In this document: positions 17,954 through 26,829 of the stretch, piece by piece | Numbering within the stretch: position 1 is the stretch's first letter | Layout: each line of letters starts with the position of its first letter | Origin: Acidobacteriota bacterium | Lineage (GTDB): Bacteria; Acidobacteriota; Terriglobia; Terriglobales; Acidobacteriaceae | Direction of reading: 5' to 3' | DNA length: 64,000 nucleotides | Assembly: GCA_018268915.1 (NCBI GenBank) | Contig: JAFDVQ010000014.1 | Span: 1-64,000 of the forward strand | The notes under the pieces: generated by a model | The model's database searches: none | Seen by the model: only the letters and a program-made list of their open reading frames with translations | What the model was told of the DNA's origin: nothing | Made by a program: the position numbers and the translations under genes

Positions 17954-19432
17954 ATGCACGGTCTGCCGCTTCTCCAGGTTGTCGCAGTCGGAATGCTGAT
18001 TCTGGCCAACGCTTTTTTTGTGGCGGCCGAGTTCGCACTGGTGAGCACGCGCGACACGCGCATCGAGCAACTGCTTGCCAACAAAGTTCCTGGCGCCCGG
18101 GCGGTTCGGCGCCTGCAGCATGAGATTGACCATTTTCTGCCCGCCGTTCAGCTCGGTGTAACCCTCTGTTCCCTTGCTATAGGGTGGATCGGCGAGCCGA
18201 TGGCCGCCGACGTTGTGCTGGGATGGATCAATCTTTTACCGCACCCAGTAGCTTACGCACAGGTCTACGCTCACATCACCGCTGCTACGGCGGTGGCTTT
18301 GGGCTTCTGCATCATCACCTATTTTCACGTCACCATCGGCGAACTGGTTCCCAAGTCTCTTGCGTTGCGGCGGGCTGAAGCACTCGCGGTGGCAGTGGCG
18401 CCGCCGATGCTGATCTTCATGAATATGGCTCGACCGGCGGTACGGGTTTTGAAAGGCTCGGCTGCGATTCTGCTGCGAGGCTTTGATATTCCGATGTCGG
18501 AACGTGCGGCGGTGCACTCGCCGGAGGAGCTAAAGCTGATCACCACGGCTGCCCGGCGACTCGGGCTTTTTCCACGTTTCCAGGAGATGCTGATCCATCG
18601 GGCGATCGAGCTCGATGATGTGGCGGTGCGGGAGATCATGACGCCGCGCCAACGCATTTTTTCCCTGCCTTCGAACATGCCCGTCGAAGAGGCCAGCGCG
18701 CAGGTCATCGAACATATGAACTCGCGGGTGCCGGTGTATGACGAGACTCGTGGTCCCGAGCACATTATCGGAATCATTTATTCGAAAGACCTTTCGCGTC
18801 TCATGTTCTTCCGGCGCCGGGGGCAGCAGCGGCCGGTGCAACCCGCTACGTCGCAAGCTTCGCCTAACGAAGTTGCTGCGCAGGTTCAAGAATCTGGACC
18901 GCCGAGGCCAGCAAATCCGCAAATTGGCCTTCCCGTAATGGAGCTTCGACTGCGCCAGGTCATGCGCGACGTACTTGTCGTGCCGGAGACCAAATCGGCG
19001 CTCGCGGTACTTCGCGAATTTCAGAAGCGACGTCGCCAGATGGCCATTGTTGTCGATGAGTATGGCTCGACTGTAGGACTTGTGACTGCTGAGGACGCAA
19101 TCGAACAACTCACCGGAGAGCTGGAAGACGAGTTCGACGATCCTGCACGTCCTGTCCTCGCGAATGCGAAAGGCACTCTTGTGCTGGAGGGAAGCGCCAA
19201 TCTCCGCGACCTCGAGACGCAGATGCAATGGAGCCTTCCGCGAGATGGCGGCGTGGAGACTCTGGCCGGATTTATGCTCACGCGCCTGGGGCATATCCCA
19301 CGCAGCGGGGAATCCATCGAGTTCGATAACAGGCGTCTGACCGTGGTGGAAATGGAAGGACGGCGGATCGCCAAGATCCAGGTGGAGCCCATCGAACAGC
19401 AGAAGGTGATTGCACAGACTTCCAGCAAATGA
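17954..19432 (+). CDS. CorC/HlyC-family (CNNM-CBS) transporter
   Basis: A 492-residue inner-membrane protein. A CNNM/DUF21 domain (about 1-195) opens with a helix and the ANAFFVAAEFALVSTR signature. A CBS pair follows (about 215-370; EIMTPRQRIFSLP and VMRDVLVVPETKSALAVLRE), then a CorC_HlyC domain (about 400-485; GFMLTRLGHIPRSGE). Members export Mg/Co or Na; the historical name hemolysin is misleading. A Pro/Gln-rich insert of some 40 residues splits the two CBS halves. It appears monocistronic. Confidence 0.92.
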   Translation: MHGLPLLQVVAVGMLILANAFFVAAEFALVSTRDTRIEQLLANKVPGARAVRRLQHEIDHFLPAVQLGVTLCSLAIGWIGEPMAADVVLGWINLLPHPVAYAQVYAHITAATAVALGFCIITYFHVTIGELVPKSLALRRAEALAVAVAPPMLIFMNMARPAVRVLKGSAAILLRGFDIPMSERAAVHSPEELKLITTAARRLGLFPRFQEMLIHRAIELDDVAVREIMTPRQRIFSLPSNMPVEEASAQVIEHMNSRVPVYDETRGPEHIIGIIYSKDLSRLMFFRRRGQQRPVQPATSQASPNEVAAQVQESGPPRPANPQIGLPVMELRLRQVMRDVLVVPETKSALAVLREFQKRRRQMAIVVDEYGSTVGLVTAEDAIEQLTGELEDEFDDPARPVLANAKGTLVLEGSANLRDLETQMQWSLPRDGGVETLAGFMLTRLGHIPRSGESIEFDNRRLTVVEMEGRRIAKIQVEPIEQQKVIAQTSSK

Positions 19433-19512
19433 ATTGAGGAAGCAGCAAGGGGGCTTTGTGGCCCGGTTCGGACGCACTGTAGTAAGAACATGAGGGCAGC
19501 GGGGAAAACTTG

Positions 19513-20346
19513 ATGTTGCCGTCGATGACAAGCTGGGAACTCGTAAACAGAATTCACTCGGTGCTTGGCGGGCGCCCTAAGGATGCCATGTACGAAGGCA
19601 TCCTCACGGGTTCTGATGACGACACCGTGACAGGAATTCTGGTAGCCAATGAGCCATCGGTTGAAGCGGTTCGATCTGCCATCGCGACCGGAAAGAACTG
19701 CATTCTGTGCAGAGAACACCCCTTCTATCTCTTTGGCGAGTACCTTGCGGTAGGACTGGCAGATGCGCTTGCGGACGATCCGGTTCTCAATGCCAAGCGA
19801 AAGCTTATCGAAGACCATCATCTGCTCATCATTCGCCTGGCCAGCCTCTGGGATACGGCTCGGCCGAAATGGTTTTCAAGCGCGCTGGCCAGAGAACTTG
19901 GATGGCAGCCGGAAGCCGGATCGCCGGGAGATCAGTCGACCGCGGTCTACTGCAACATTTCAAAAACTACGCTTTCGAAGCTTGCAGACAAGACTTCTGA
20001 GCGCTTGAAAGCAAAGATGCTCCGAATGGTTGGTGACCCGGATCAGCCGATAAGCCGAGTTGCCGTGGTCCATGGATTCTCGTATCCCACACTTGTTCTG
20101 AGCCACACTCTGAAGGACCCCGCCGTGGAGTGCATCATCACCGGAGGAACACCGGAAGTCGACCACTGCACGACGTACATTCGGGATGCGATCACAGCTG
20201 GCCGCAAAATAAGCCTCGTCCAGGTCGGCTACGAAAAGTCAGACCATCCTGGCGTTGTCGAGCTAGCTGAGTGGTTGAAGAGCATCCTGCCAGGAATGCC
20301 GATTGACGTTCAACCCGCCCCAAGTGAACTGTGCTGGTTCGCATAG
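19513..20346 (+). CDS. NIF3-like dinuclear-metal protein
   Basis: A 277-residue protein that I assign to the NIF3/YbgI superfamily, hexameric proteins that bind two metal ions and have no settled function. Evidence is the layout of a short N-terminal helix, then VTGILVANEPSVEAVRSAI and CILCREHPFYLFGE in place of the usual V-T-H-H-P-L-F motif, and a C-terminal half with VECIITGGTPEVDH. ATG 19513 follows a TTG that could also serve. It lies 28 bases before a second, longer NIF3-like gene, so the two probably form an operon. Confidence 0.6.
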   Translation: MLPSMTSWELVNRIHSVLGGRPKDAMYEGILTGSDDDTVTGILVANEPSVEAVRSAIATGKNCILCREHPFYLFGEYLAVGLADALADDPVLNAKRKLIEDHHLLIIRLASLWDTARPKWFSSALARELGWQPEAGSPGDQSTAVYCNISKTTLSKLADKTSERLKAKMLRMVGDPDQPISRVAVVHGFSYPTLVLSHTLKDPAVECIITGGTPEVDHCTTYIRDAITAGRKISLVQVGYEKSDHPGVVELAEWLKSILPGMPIDVQPAPSELCWFA

Positions 20347-20374
20347 AACGCCATGTGAGAAAGCTGAACTAACC

Positions 20375-21334
20375 ATGTCGATGTCTCGAAGGGAATTTGG
20401 ACAAGGTGCGGGAGCAGCGTTGTTGCTGAGCGGAGGAGTGAGCCGAGCGCTCGGCACAGCACCGTCCCATCTGTCTGCCGAAGATGTAGTGAAGCGAATC
20501 GCCCACAAGATGGCCGCTGACGGCATCCCGTGGGAATCAAAGTTTCCATGGAAGCCCACCGATGGATTCAAGTATGGTGATCCGACGACTCGAGTCACGG
20601 GAATCGTCTTTACGTTTCAGGCCACCTTCGAAGTTCTCAAGAAGGCGGTAGAGGCGAAGAAGAACATGGTGATCTCGCACGAGAGGATGTTCTGGGATCA
20701 TCTCGATGATGTTGGAACGATGAAGCACGACAAGCCTTTTGAGGTTGCGGTTTCGCTTGAAACAGATCCGGTTTTTGTCGCCAAGAGGCGATATTGCGAG
20801 GAGAACGGCCTGGTGGTGTGGCGATTTCACGACCATCAGCACATGCTGAATCCTGATCCCATACTGACCGGACTGACGGCAAAACTCGGCTGGCAGAACA
20901 ATACCGTTCCAGTGCAGGGACAGATGGTCGGCACCGCCTACGTCATACCTGAAACGCCGCTCAAGGATGTTGCGCGTCATGTTGCAAGTTCACTGGGATC
21001 ACGGAATGTCCGAGTGATCGGAGATCCAGACTTGCCTGTGAAGCGAGTCGGGATTGGCGCGCATAAATTGATTGAGATCCTCAAGCCGCTCCAGACTTGC
21101 GATGTTGTCCTGATGAGCGAGCCCCAGGATTGCGATGCGTTTCCCTACTTGCGAGACGGAATCAGCCTGGGATTACCTCATCCAAAGGGGCTCATCGCGA
21201 TTACCCACGAACGGTTCGAGGAGTTCGGCGAAGAGATTGCGCCGGGCTGGCTGCAGCCCCTGGTTCCGGAGATTCCGGTTGAATTCATTTCGGCCGGCGA
21301 TCCGTACTGGATTCTTCCTTGGAAGGCTGTCTAA
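20375..21334 (+). CDS. NIF3-like protein with Tat signal peptide
   Basis: A 319-residue paralogue of the preceding protein: VTGIVFTFQATFEVLKKAVE and NMVISHERMFWDH match its NIF3-like motifs. It differs by a twin-arginine signal (SRREFGQGAGAALLLSGG), so it is predicted to be folded in the cytoplasm and exported by Tat to the periplasm, as expected for a protein loaded with metal. The start is ATG 20375; the longer frame to 20303 overlaps the previous gene and would bury the signal. The reaction is unknown. Confidence 0.65.
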   Translation: MSMSRREFGQGAGAALLLSGGVSRALGTAPSHLSAEDVVKRIAHKMAADGIPWESKFPWKPTDGFKYGDPTTRVTGIVFTFQATFEVLKKAVEAKKNMVISHERMFWDHLDDVGTMKHDKPFEVAVSLETDPVFVAKRRYCEENGLVVWRFHDHQHMLNPDPILTGLTAKLGWQNNTVPVQGQMVGTAYVIPETPLKDVARHVASSLGSRNVRVIGDPDLPVKRVGIGAHKLIEILKPLQTCDVVLMSEPQDCDAFPYLRDGISLGLPHPKGLIAITHERFEEFGEEIAPGWLQPLVPEIPVEFISAGDPYWILPWKAV

Positions 21335-21452
21335 CGGACAGCGCTGTGATTCTCCCTCCGAAGGGCGCTCTGAACCCAGGGTTCGGGCCTGCAAATTTCC
21401 TAGAGCCGAGAGTATTCTGATCCCGTCCAAGATGTAGGTCTGGAGGCTCTGG

Positions 21453-22061
21453 ATGAAGCTGATAGCGGCTGTCTCTCTGGCACTGGCAGTTACCGCGCCG
21501 CTGGCGCTGGCGAAGGACAAAAAGAAGAAAGACGTCCCGGCTGCATTCAACAACGCGCGATATGTCTACGTTCAGGCGGAGGACGGCGACATCATGAACC
21601 CGCGGCTCTTCCCTGAAGACCGGGAGGCAATTGCGGACGTGCAGGATGAACTCAGAGATTGGAATCGGTATGTGGTGGCTTTGAATCAGACTGATGCCGA
21701 CTTGATCATGGTTGTGCGAAAGGGAAGGCTGGTGGGGGCACAGGCGCACGGTGGAGTGGGCGTTGGAAACGGACCCGCACTCGGCGGATCTTTTCCGGCC
21801 GGTAGGAATCCATCAGATCCCAACAACCGTGGCGGAGGCGTCTCCACTGAAATGGGTGGACGAGCAGAAGCAGGCCCTCCCGATGACACACTGCGGATCT
21901 ACTCCGTGAACCCGGACGGCAGCCGCGGAGCACTTCTGTGGGCGCATGACATGACGGACGGACTAAATGCCCCCCAAGTGCTGCTGGTGAAGCAGCTGAA
22001 GCAGGAAGTGGAGCGCGCCTATCCGCCGCAAACCGCCAGCCAGCCTGCGCAGAAGCCCTAG
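21453..22061 (+). CDS. Secreted hypothetical protein
   Basis: A 202-residue protein with a signal peptide (LIAAVSLALAVTAPLALA) followed by a lysine-rich KDKKKKD stretch. The mature protein has an alpha/beta half (ARYVYVQAEDGDIMNPRLFP, then DADLIMVVRKGR), a Gly/Pro-rich central linker and a C-terminal LRIYSVNPDGSRGALLW segment. I recognise no domain. The stop codon abuts the PilZ gene stop on the other strand, so the two transcripts converge. Confidence 0.65.
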   Translation: MKLIAAVSLALAVTAPLALAKDKKKKDVPAAFNNARYVYVQAEDGDIMNPRLFPEDREAIADVQDELRDWNRYVVALNQTDADLIMVVRKGRLVGAQAHGGVGVGNGPALGGSFPAGRNPSDPNNRGGGVSTEMGGRAEAGPPDDTLRIYSVNPDGSRGALLWAHDMTDGLNAPQVLLVKQLKQEVERAYPPQTASQPAQKP

Positions 22062-22430
22062 TCAATCAGATTGGCGCGAACTGGAACCAGCGCCCAGGAT
22101 CTGACGCATGCGCTCATTGAATTCTGGATCCGTGGCGATAAATCGCATGCGGATTCCGCCACGCATCGATTCCACGACGCGGGCCTGGGCGCAGTATTCT
22201 GCGCGGCCCATCCTGAAGCGAAGCTGAACGTATGTTCCGGGCGGCAGGTTGACCGAGACTCGCAGCGAGATGTAGCAGCCCGTCTCACTGATGTTGCGGA
22301 TTTCACCGCGAAAAAGCTGGTTAGGATCGATCGACACGCACTCGGCGAATCCCGCGCAACAGATTCTGACTGCCTGACGCCGTTCCGCATCCGCCTGGGC
22401 CTTCGCTTTGATATCTGTTGACTCGAGCAT
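22062..22430 (-). CDS. PilZ-domain protein
   Basis: A 122-residue single PilZ domain, expected to bind cyclic di-GMP. The N-terminal arginine motif reads RRQAVR and the strand motif reads NISETGCYI, corresponding to the R-x3-R and (D/N)-x-S-x2-G signatures of the family. It has no output domain, so it would act by binding a partner. The neighbouring genes (thioredoxin and a secreted protein) do not reveal the pathway. Confidence 0.85.
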   Translation of the reverse strand: MLESTDIKAKAQADAERRQAVRICCAGFAECVSIDPNQLFRGEIRNISETGCYISLRVSVNLPPGTYVQLRFRMGRAEYCAQARVVESMRGGIRMRFIATDPEFNERMRQILGAGSSSRQSD

Positions 22431-22496
22431 CCCGTCCGCAGAGGACTACAACCTCTTTCCGGTAAATCGGCACGGGAGGCACTTTGCTTGAATCCT

Positions 22497-22940
22497 TTAC
22501 GACTGGCTGAACCAGGCCTTGGCCAGCCAGCCCTTCATTGTGTCCGCATCCACGAGACCGGCTTGTTGGAACTGCAGATTGCCACCTGCAAAAACGGCAA
22601 AGTTAGGGATACTTTGCACGCGATAGCGAGAGGCCAGGTCAGGCTGGGCTTCCGTATTCACCTTCAGTACAACTGCGCGGCCTGCAAGATCACGTGCGGT
22701 GTGTGCGACGTGAGGAGCGGCCATTCGGCAAGGTCCACACCAGGCGGCCCAAAAGTCGACGAGAACCGGGACTTTGCTCTCGCGGATGATTTCGTCAAAC
22801 TCGGCTGTGTTGACTTCCACAGGTTCGGTGATTGCCTTGAGCGGAGACTTGCATGCGCCGCACCGGCCGTCATCGGAGAGGTGCTTCGCCGGAATCCGGT
22901 TGGACTTGCCACAGCTCGGACAACTGCGAACGATCGGCAT
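22497..22940 (-). CDS. trxC: Thioredoxin 2 (TrxC-like)
   Basis: A 147-residue cytosolic thiol-disulfide reductase. The N-terminal zinc ribbon has cysteines at 7, 10, 27 and 30 and is what distinguishes thioredoxin 2 from thioredoxin 1. The thioredoxin fold follows, with the active site WCGPC (Cys68 and Cys71), the VNTEAQPDLASRYRVQSIPN stretch and its cis-Pro. TrxC proteins are often induced by oxidative stress, but no operator is visible here. Confidence 0.93.
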   Translation of the reverse strand: MPIVRSCPSCGKSNRIPAKHLSDDGRCGACKSPLKAITEPVEVNTAEFDEIIRESKVPVLVDFWAAWCGPCRMAAPHVAHTARDLAGRAVVLKVNTEAQPDLASRYRVQSIPNFAVFAGGNLQFQQAGLVDADTMKGWLAKAWFSQS

Positions 22941-23078
22941 CGTGATCTCCTGGGGAACGTCATTCTATTCTCAACGACCGCGATGCTCGAGTGCCTGGAA
23001 AAAGTGAGCCGGGCCTGCAATCCTCGCTCGTAAGGAGCGTCACAGAGAGCCCGCCGGGAAGGGAAGTATGCTCGCTCC

Positions 23079-23804
23079 GTGCAGGCAGAGAAATTCGTGT
23101 ATCCGCAGTACGGCGTGCCATTGGTTGAGGCGTACGATCATCGCTTCGAAGCAGTCTTCATCATCCTCCATCCGTTCATCAGCGTGCCCCAACAACTTGC
23201 GTGGAAAGTGACCCGGAAATATCCGCCGGATTCTGACATCATTGCCGTAGGAACTGCATCCCCATGGGCAAATGTGGGAAGACAGACTGGATTGAATTCA
23301 TGCGCCCGCCTCAATCAGGCATTGTTGACTGCCGGCGGATCTCTAACGGCAGAGCTGGCTGATCACGATGGCAAAGAGGCGCTACTGGCTTTGTTGCAGT
23401 CGCAGTCGCTGTGGATGCCGGCACAGGGTCGCTTCGAGCCTTTGATTCAGCGCGATCTGCTCCGAGTCTTCTCATCGAGCGGATACGAGCACGTGATCCA
23501 TGTGCCGGAATTTCCTGACGTGAATCCCGTCGCGAGCATTCGGCTCGCAGAACTTCAGGACGAGCAGGTTCCATTCCCCGTCTCTGGAACGCTACTTGCG
23601 CCAGATTCATCGTTCCTGTTCACCGTAGATTGGGACAGCTTCTTCACACTGTTCTACGGGCCCCGAGCGTTCCTCCTGCGCATGGCGAGGGGGCTTCGTC
23701 TCGAGGGCTTTTTTGCTACCGCACATACCGATCATGCATGGTTCAACTACTCGATGGGTTGCGCGACTGTGACGCTGTCGCCGGAGCACTGGCAAACCGT
23801 CTGA
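23079..23804 (+). CDS. Hypothetical protein, possibly DUF2711-like
   Basis: A 241-residue soluble protein. A GTG at 23079 is the first start in a frame that stays open and non-repetitive. The C-terminal third (FTVDWDSFFTLFYGPRAFLL, then LEGFFATAHTDHAWFNY) is rich in aromatic residues. The composition recalls DUF2711 immunity-like proteins, but this is only a resemblance. It is not in an obvious operon. Confidence 0.55.
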   Translation: MQAEKFVYPQYGVPLVEAYDHRFEAVFIILHPFISVPQQLAWKVTRKYPPDSDIIAVGTASPWANVGRQTGLNSCARLNQALLTAGGSLTAELADHDGKEALLALLQSQSLWMPAQGRFEPLIQRDLLRVFSSSGYEHVIHVPEFPDVNPVASIRLAELQDEQVPFPVSGTLLAPDSSFLFTVDWDSFFTLFYGPRAFLLRMARGLRLEGFFATAHTDHAWFNYSMGCATVTLSPEHWQTV

Positions 23805-24018
23805 ATCTTGCCAAATAGCTTTCCTCTAAATTACATGCGGCCAAAAGTGAAAGCTGTCTGCTCGATCCGAGCGACGGCAGGTGATGCCTCCCAGAACCGG
23901 AAGAAACTCTAAAGGGAAATGGCATATGTTACTTGCGTTACAGCAGTAATTCAGACCAGAGTTACTTAGCTCTTGTTTCGTAACACGTACGTGGGACAGA
24001 ATCACCCAAGGGTTGACT

Positions 24019-24498
24019 ATGAGACAAGAAACTTACCGATTCGCATTGGACGAAGCCACCAAGGAACTTCACGGCATTGTTGAGCAGTTCGAGGCTCTCC
24101 GCTCTCGCAAAGAGCATATTGAGAAAGTCGTCGACGCCCTGCGGCCGTTCATCGGGCTGCATTCTGAAACCCCAATCACAACCGCAACCAACGAGGCGAG
24201 CGCCCCCATCGCCGAGTTCGTCGCGCCCGTGATCGAAGAACCCTCCCCCGAACCCCAATACACTTTCATGCAGGTTTCTGGCCCTGGCATGGAGATCACG
24301 TCAACAGAACCTGCTCCTGTCGAAATCGAGCCAGAGCCGGAGCCGGTTCTCGAAACCGTTGCGGTGCACGCTGACAATGCTACAGAGGAGCAGATCGCCT
24401 ATTTTCGGCAGCCCTCCGCAGACCCCTTCCAGCGCCGCATTGACGATGCACTCTGGGGATGGCAGCAGAGACCCGAAGGGCTTCTGTCGCCCATCTAG
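24019..24498 (+). CDS. Small coiled-coil protein, tandem paralogue A
   Basis: A 159-residue protein of unknown function, the first of three adjacent paralogues. It shares with the other two an N-terminal segment (YRFALDEATKELHGIVEQFE followed by LRSRKEHIEKVVDALRPFIG), predicted to be a long helix or coiled coil, and a C-terminal motif DPFQRRIDDALWG. Between them is a Glu/Pro-rich acidic linker of about 90 residues, much longer than in the others. ATG 24019 has AAGGG six bases upstream. No domain is recognised. It is followed by a 16-bp hairpin. Confidence 0.75.
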   Translation: MRQETYRFALDEATKELHGIVEQFEALRSRKEHIEKVVDALRPFIGLHSETPITTATNEASAPIAEFVAPVIEEPSPEPQYTFMQVSGPGMEITSTEPAPVEIEPEPEPVLETVAVHADNATEEQIAYFRQPSADPFQRRIDDALWGWQQRPEGLLSPI

Positions 24499-24585
24499 TT
24501 TGAGGCGCCGGGATAAACCTCCCCCTGCGCAGGTGTAAAAACTGAAGTCCTTGCCAGTTCCAGTCGAGCGGAAATGGTCAACCCA

Positions 24586-24625
24586 AATCAGGCGCTGCCG
24601 GTGAATCAGCCGGTAGCGCCTGATT
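24586..24625 (+). terminator. 16-bp hairpin, probable terminator
   Basis: Arms 24586-24601 and 24610-24625 pair over 16 bp with one G-U position, around an 8-base loop. There is no immediate T-run (the first comes about 14 bases later), so it may be a transcript-end stabiliser rather than an intrinsic terminator. Confidence 0.5.
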
Positions 24626-24669
24626 GCGTCTAAGTGACTTTTATTGTGATACTTAGGATCACTCAATAG

Positions 24670-24697
24670 TTGCAGAAGGAATCTGCTTTGCTATACA
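24670..24697 (+). promoter_or_regulatory. Putative sigma-70 promoter of paralogue B
   Basis: TTGCAG (24670-24675) and TATACA (24692-24697) are separated by 16 bases and lie 35 bases before the ATG at 24732. This suggests that paralogue B has its own promoter, in keeping with the hairpin upstream. Confidence 0.5.
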
Positions 24698-24731
24698 GAA
24701 ACCATGCTAAATTCGGCAGGTGGAGATCGAT

Positions 24732-25067
24732 ATGAAGCCTAACATCGGAGAAGTCTATCGCGTAGCGTTTGACTCCGCGAACAGCGAGCTGAAGGACATC
24801 GTCGGTGCGTTCGAAGAGCTTCGGGCGCGCAAGGAGCGCATTGAAAAGGTGGTAACGGCGCTCAAGCCACTACTGGGTGCAGAGGAAGCCGCCGCTGCGG
24901 CAGCCGCAATGCAAACCGCTTCCGAAGCTGCAGATCACGCAAGCCAATCGCTGGAAGAAGTCTCAAGCTATCAGTTCCAGGCAGCCAGCTCTTCCTCCGG
25001 CGATCCTTTTGCCAGTCGTTTGAATAGCGCCTTAGGACACGGTGTTAGCCGCAAGTTCTCTCGCTGA
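24732..25067 (+). CDS. Small coiled-coil protein, tandem paralogue B
   Basis: A 111-residue paralogue of the gene at 24019. The N-terminal helix reads YRVAFDSANSELKDIVGAFE, then LRARKERIEKVVTALKPLLG. The middle is Ala/Ser-rich, and the end has the shared DPFASRLNSALGHG. ATG 24732 is chosen because GGTGGAG lies six bases upstream; the GTG at 24720 would be part of that site. The function is unknown. Confidence 0.75.
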   Translation: MKPNIGEVYRVAFDSANSELKDIVGAFEELRARKERIEKVVTALKPLLGAEEAAAAAAAMQTASEAADHASQSLEEVSSYQFQAASSSSGDPFASRLNSALGHGVSRKFSR

Positions 25068-25261
25068 TTTGATCAAGACAAATGCGTAGGTGAAGTCGGC
25101 GCGCGAGTCGCAGGCAGCGCGCTGACAATCTTTTGCAGATCAGTAGGCAATCTCCACGTGAAGCTCGCTCAACACAAGCGGGTTCCCGCCCGCGCGTATT
25201 CACGGTAACTCTTACTATTGACTCTCTCTTTTGTTCTCTTTGCGCGTGCTAGACTCGCGGC

Positions 25262-25618
25262 ATGAAATCGCAAGGACATGCTGAGATTTATCGCGTCGCT
25301 TTCGACGTGGCACAAGTAGAGTTGGCTGAGATCACTGCCGAGTTCGAAAGATTACGTGTTCGCAAAGAGCATGTCGAGCGGCTCATTCTTGCTCTCAAAC
25401 CGGTGATTGGTGAGCCCGAGAGCCCAACGCCAGTAGCTTCGAAAGAAGAGCCTGCTGAAGTGAAAACTGAGGAACTGCCTTCGAAGGCTGAACCTTCGGG
25501 CGACGAATCCGCTCAGCCTCTGGGAGTCGGCGCTGATCCTTTTCAGAGGCGTGTCGATCACGTGCTGGGCATCGGTGCAGGAATCCGAGACGTGAGACAA
25601 TACACCCGGCAGTTTTAG
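25262..25618 (+). CDS. Small coiled-coil protein, tandem paralogue C
   Basis: A 118-residue third paralogue. It has YRVAFDVAQVELAEITAEFE, then LRVRKEHVERLILALKPVIG, a Glu/Pro/Lys-rich linker of 50 residues and the terminal DPFQRRVDHVLGIGAG. The 195 bases before it hold GC-rich imperfect dyads but no clear promoter. The three proteins keep both ends while their linkers have diverged, which points to duplication followed by specialisation. Confidence 0.75.
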   Translation: MKSQGHAEIYRVAFDVAQVELAEITAEFERLRVRKEHVERLILALKPVIGEPESPTPVASKEEPAEVKTEELPSKAEPSGDESAQPLGVGADPFQRRVDHVLGIGAGIRDVRQYTRQF

Positions 25619-25706
25619 CCTCCGAAACCAGCAGTTCGAACAGCATTGATCATTCGCTCGGCGTCACCACCGCTCGCGATGCGATCCGCAACGGGCGGAT
25701 GGACCG

Positions 25707-26177
25707 CTATGAGTGCGGGATGTCGAGGTGCACGATCTCGGCAGAGGGAGCCGATCCCTCTGCCACCGTCAGCTTGCCAATCGTTACAGGTAGGCTGAAG
25801 CGCCGCGGGCCGCACGATCCGGGATTGAAAAAGAGCACACCTTTGTGTCGGCGGATCTCCGGCTTGTGCGAGTGTCCGGACAGGACGACTGAGAATTTCG
25901 CTGCAGCCGGATCAAGGTGAATCGCCTGCACGTCGTGAAGCATGTAGAGGTACTGCCCCTCGAAGAGCACCACTTCGGTCTCAGGCAATTTGGCGCATTT
26001 CCCGACTCGATCAACGTTTCCGCGGATCGCAGTGACCGGCGCGACTTTCTCAAGAGCTTTGATGATTGCGAAATCGCCTACATCGCCAGCATGAAGTATG
26101 TGCTGTACTCCCTCCAGTGCCGGGATGACTTCAGGCCGAAGAAGACCATGCGTGTCGCTGACGACTCCGATGATCAT
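25707..26177 (-). CDS. YfcE/MJ0936-type phosphodiesterase
   Basis: A 156-residue metallophosphoesterase. All the motifs are present: GVVSDTHG, HAGDVGD, RGNVD, LHDVQ (the first late His), SGHSHKPE and NPGSCGPRR. Family members hydrolyse phosphodiesters using two Mn ions; the natural substrate is not known. The start ATG 26177 overlaps the stop of the upstream gene by four bases, so the two are translationally coupled. Confidence 0.9.
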   Translation of the reverse strand: MIIGVVSDTHGLLRPEVIPALEGVQHILHAGDVGDFAIIKALEKVAPVTAIRGNVDRVGKCAKLPETEVVLFEGQYLYMLHDVQAIHLDPAAAKFSVVLSGHSHKPEIRRHKGVLFFNPGSCGPRRFSLPVTIGKLTVAEGSAPSAEIVHLDIPHS

Positions 26178-26665
26178 CTGCCGAAACTGAACAGCAGAGA
26201 CCATCGTTTTTTGGCCTTCGTGCGTTCAGGCTTGAGGATCGGATCGATGACTTGCAGAACTGAGCCTGGATTCACCGGATCGTTCATCGCGACGCAATAA
26301 ATCCCGCTCCAGCTGTTTTGCCAGGTCCATCCTCGTGCTCCGAGGGCCTGAGATTCAATGTGCCCAGCTGCGTGAGCGGCAGAAAGCTTCTCACGGCAAG
26401 ACGGGCATCGGGGTGACGCGCCCTTGCGAAATCTTCCCCCGCACGGACATGGCTCAAGCAACTGCTCCCACGATGATTCAATTTCGCCGAACTTGTCGAC
26501 TGGAGACGGTAACGAAGCAACGTATTCGTTGGAGTAGTTCAGCAGTGCGAGCATCCCGCAGTCGTCGCAGTACGCGTAAGAGTTGTCGCCGAAACCCGAG
26601 TGCCACAACGAGTACCGATAGAAGCAACCGCAGTGTTCGCAGTCGCCTTTTTTCAGCATGACCAT
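26174..26665 (-). CDS. Multi-zinc-ribbon hypothetical protein
   Basis: A 163-residue protein with four Cys pairs: CEHCG (about 9-13), CDDCG (near 34), CPCGG and CPSC (near 75-90). This suggests two zinc ribbons at the N-terminus. The C-terminal half (WTWQNSWSGIYCVAMND, then VLQVIDPIL) is hydrophobic and beta-rich. ATG 26665 has GAGGAAG at the right distance. It is the first gene of a two-gene unit with the phosphodiesterase. I recognise no family. Confidence 0.65.
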   Translation of the reverse strand: MVMLKKGDCEHCGCFYRYSLWHSGFGDNSYAYCDDCGMLALLNYSNEYVASLPSPVDKFGEIESSWEQLLEPCPCGGRFRKGASPRCPSCREKLSAAHAAGHIESQALGARGWTWQNSWSGIYCVAMNDPVNPGSVLQVIDPILKPERTKAKKRWSLLFSFGR

Positions 26666-26829
26666 TTCGCTTCCTCATTGAGAGGCCGAAGCAGCGGACG
26701 CGATTCGTGTAACGTTGACTCTGTTGGCACTTTCGCTTATGGACTGCCGACGCTACTTACAGCTTGCTCTTGCAATCATTTATTAAAAAAGTAGTGCAAG
26801 CTGCTGGAACGGAACACTCGAAAACCAAG

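Noticed and set aside
23840..23930. Riboswitch upstream of paralogue A
   Set aside because: A short GCTCG/CGAGC stem and a GCC...GGC pairing were seen, but the consensus positions of cyclic di-GMP and fluoride motifs are absent.
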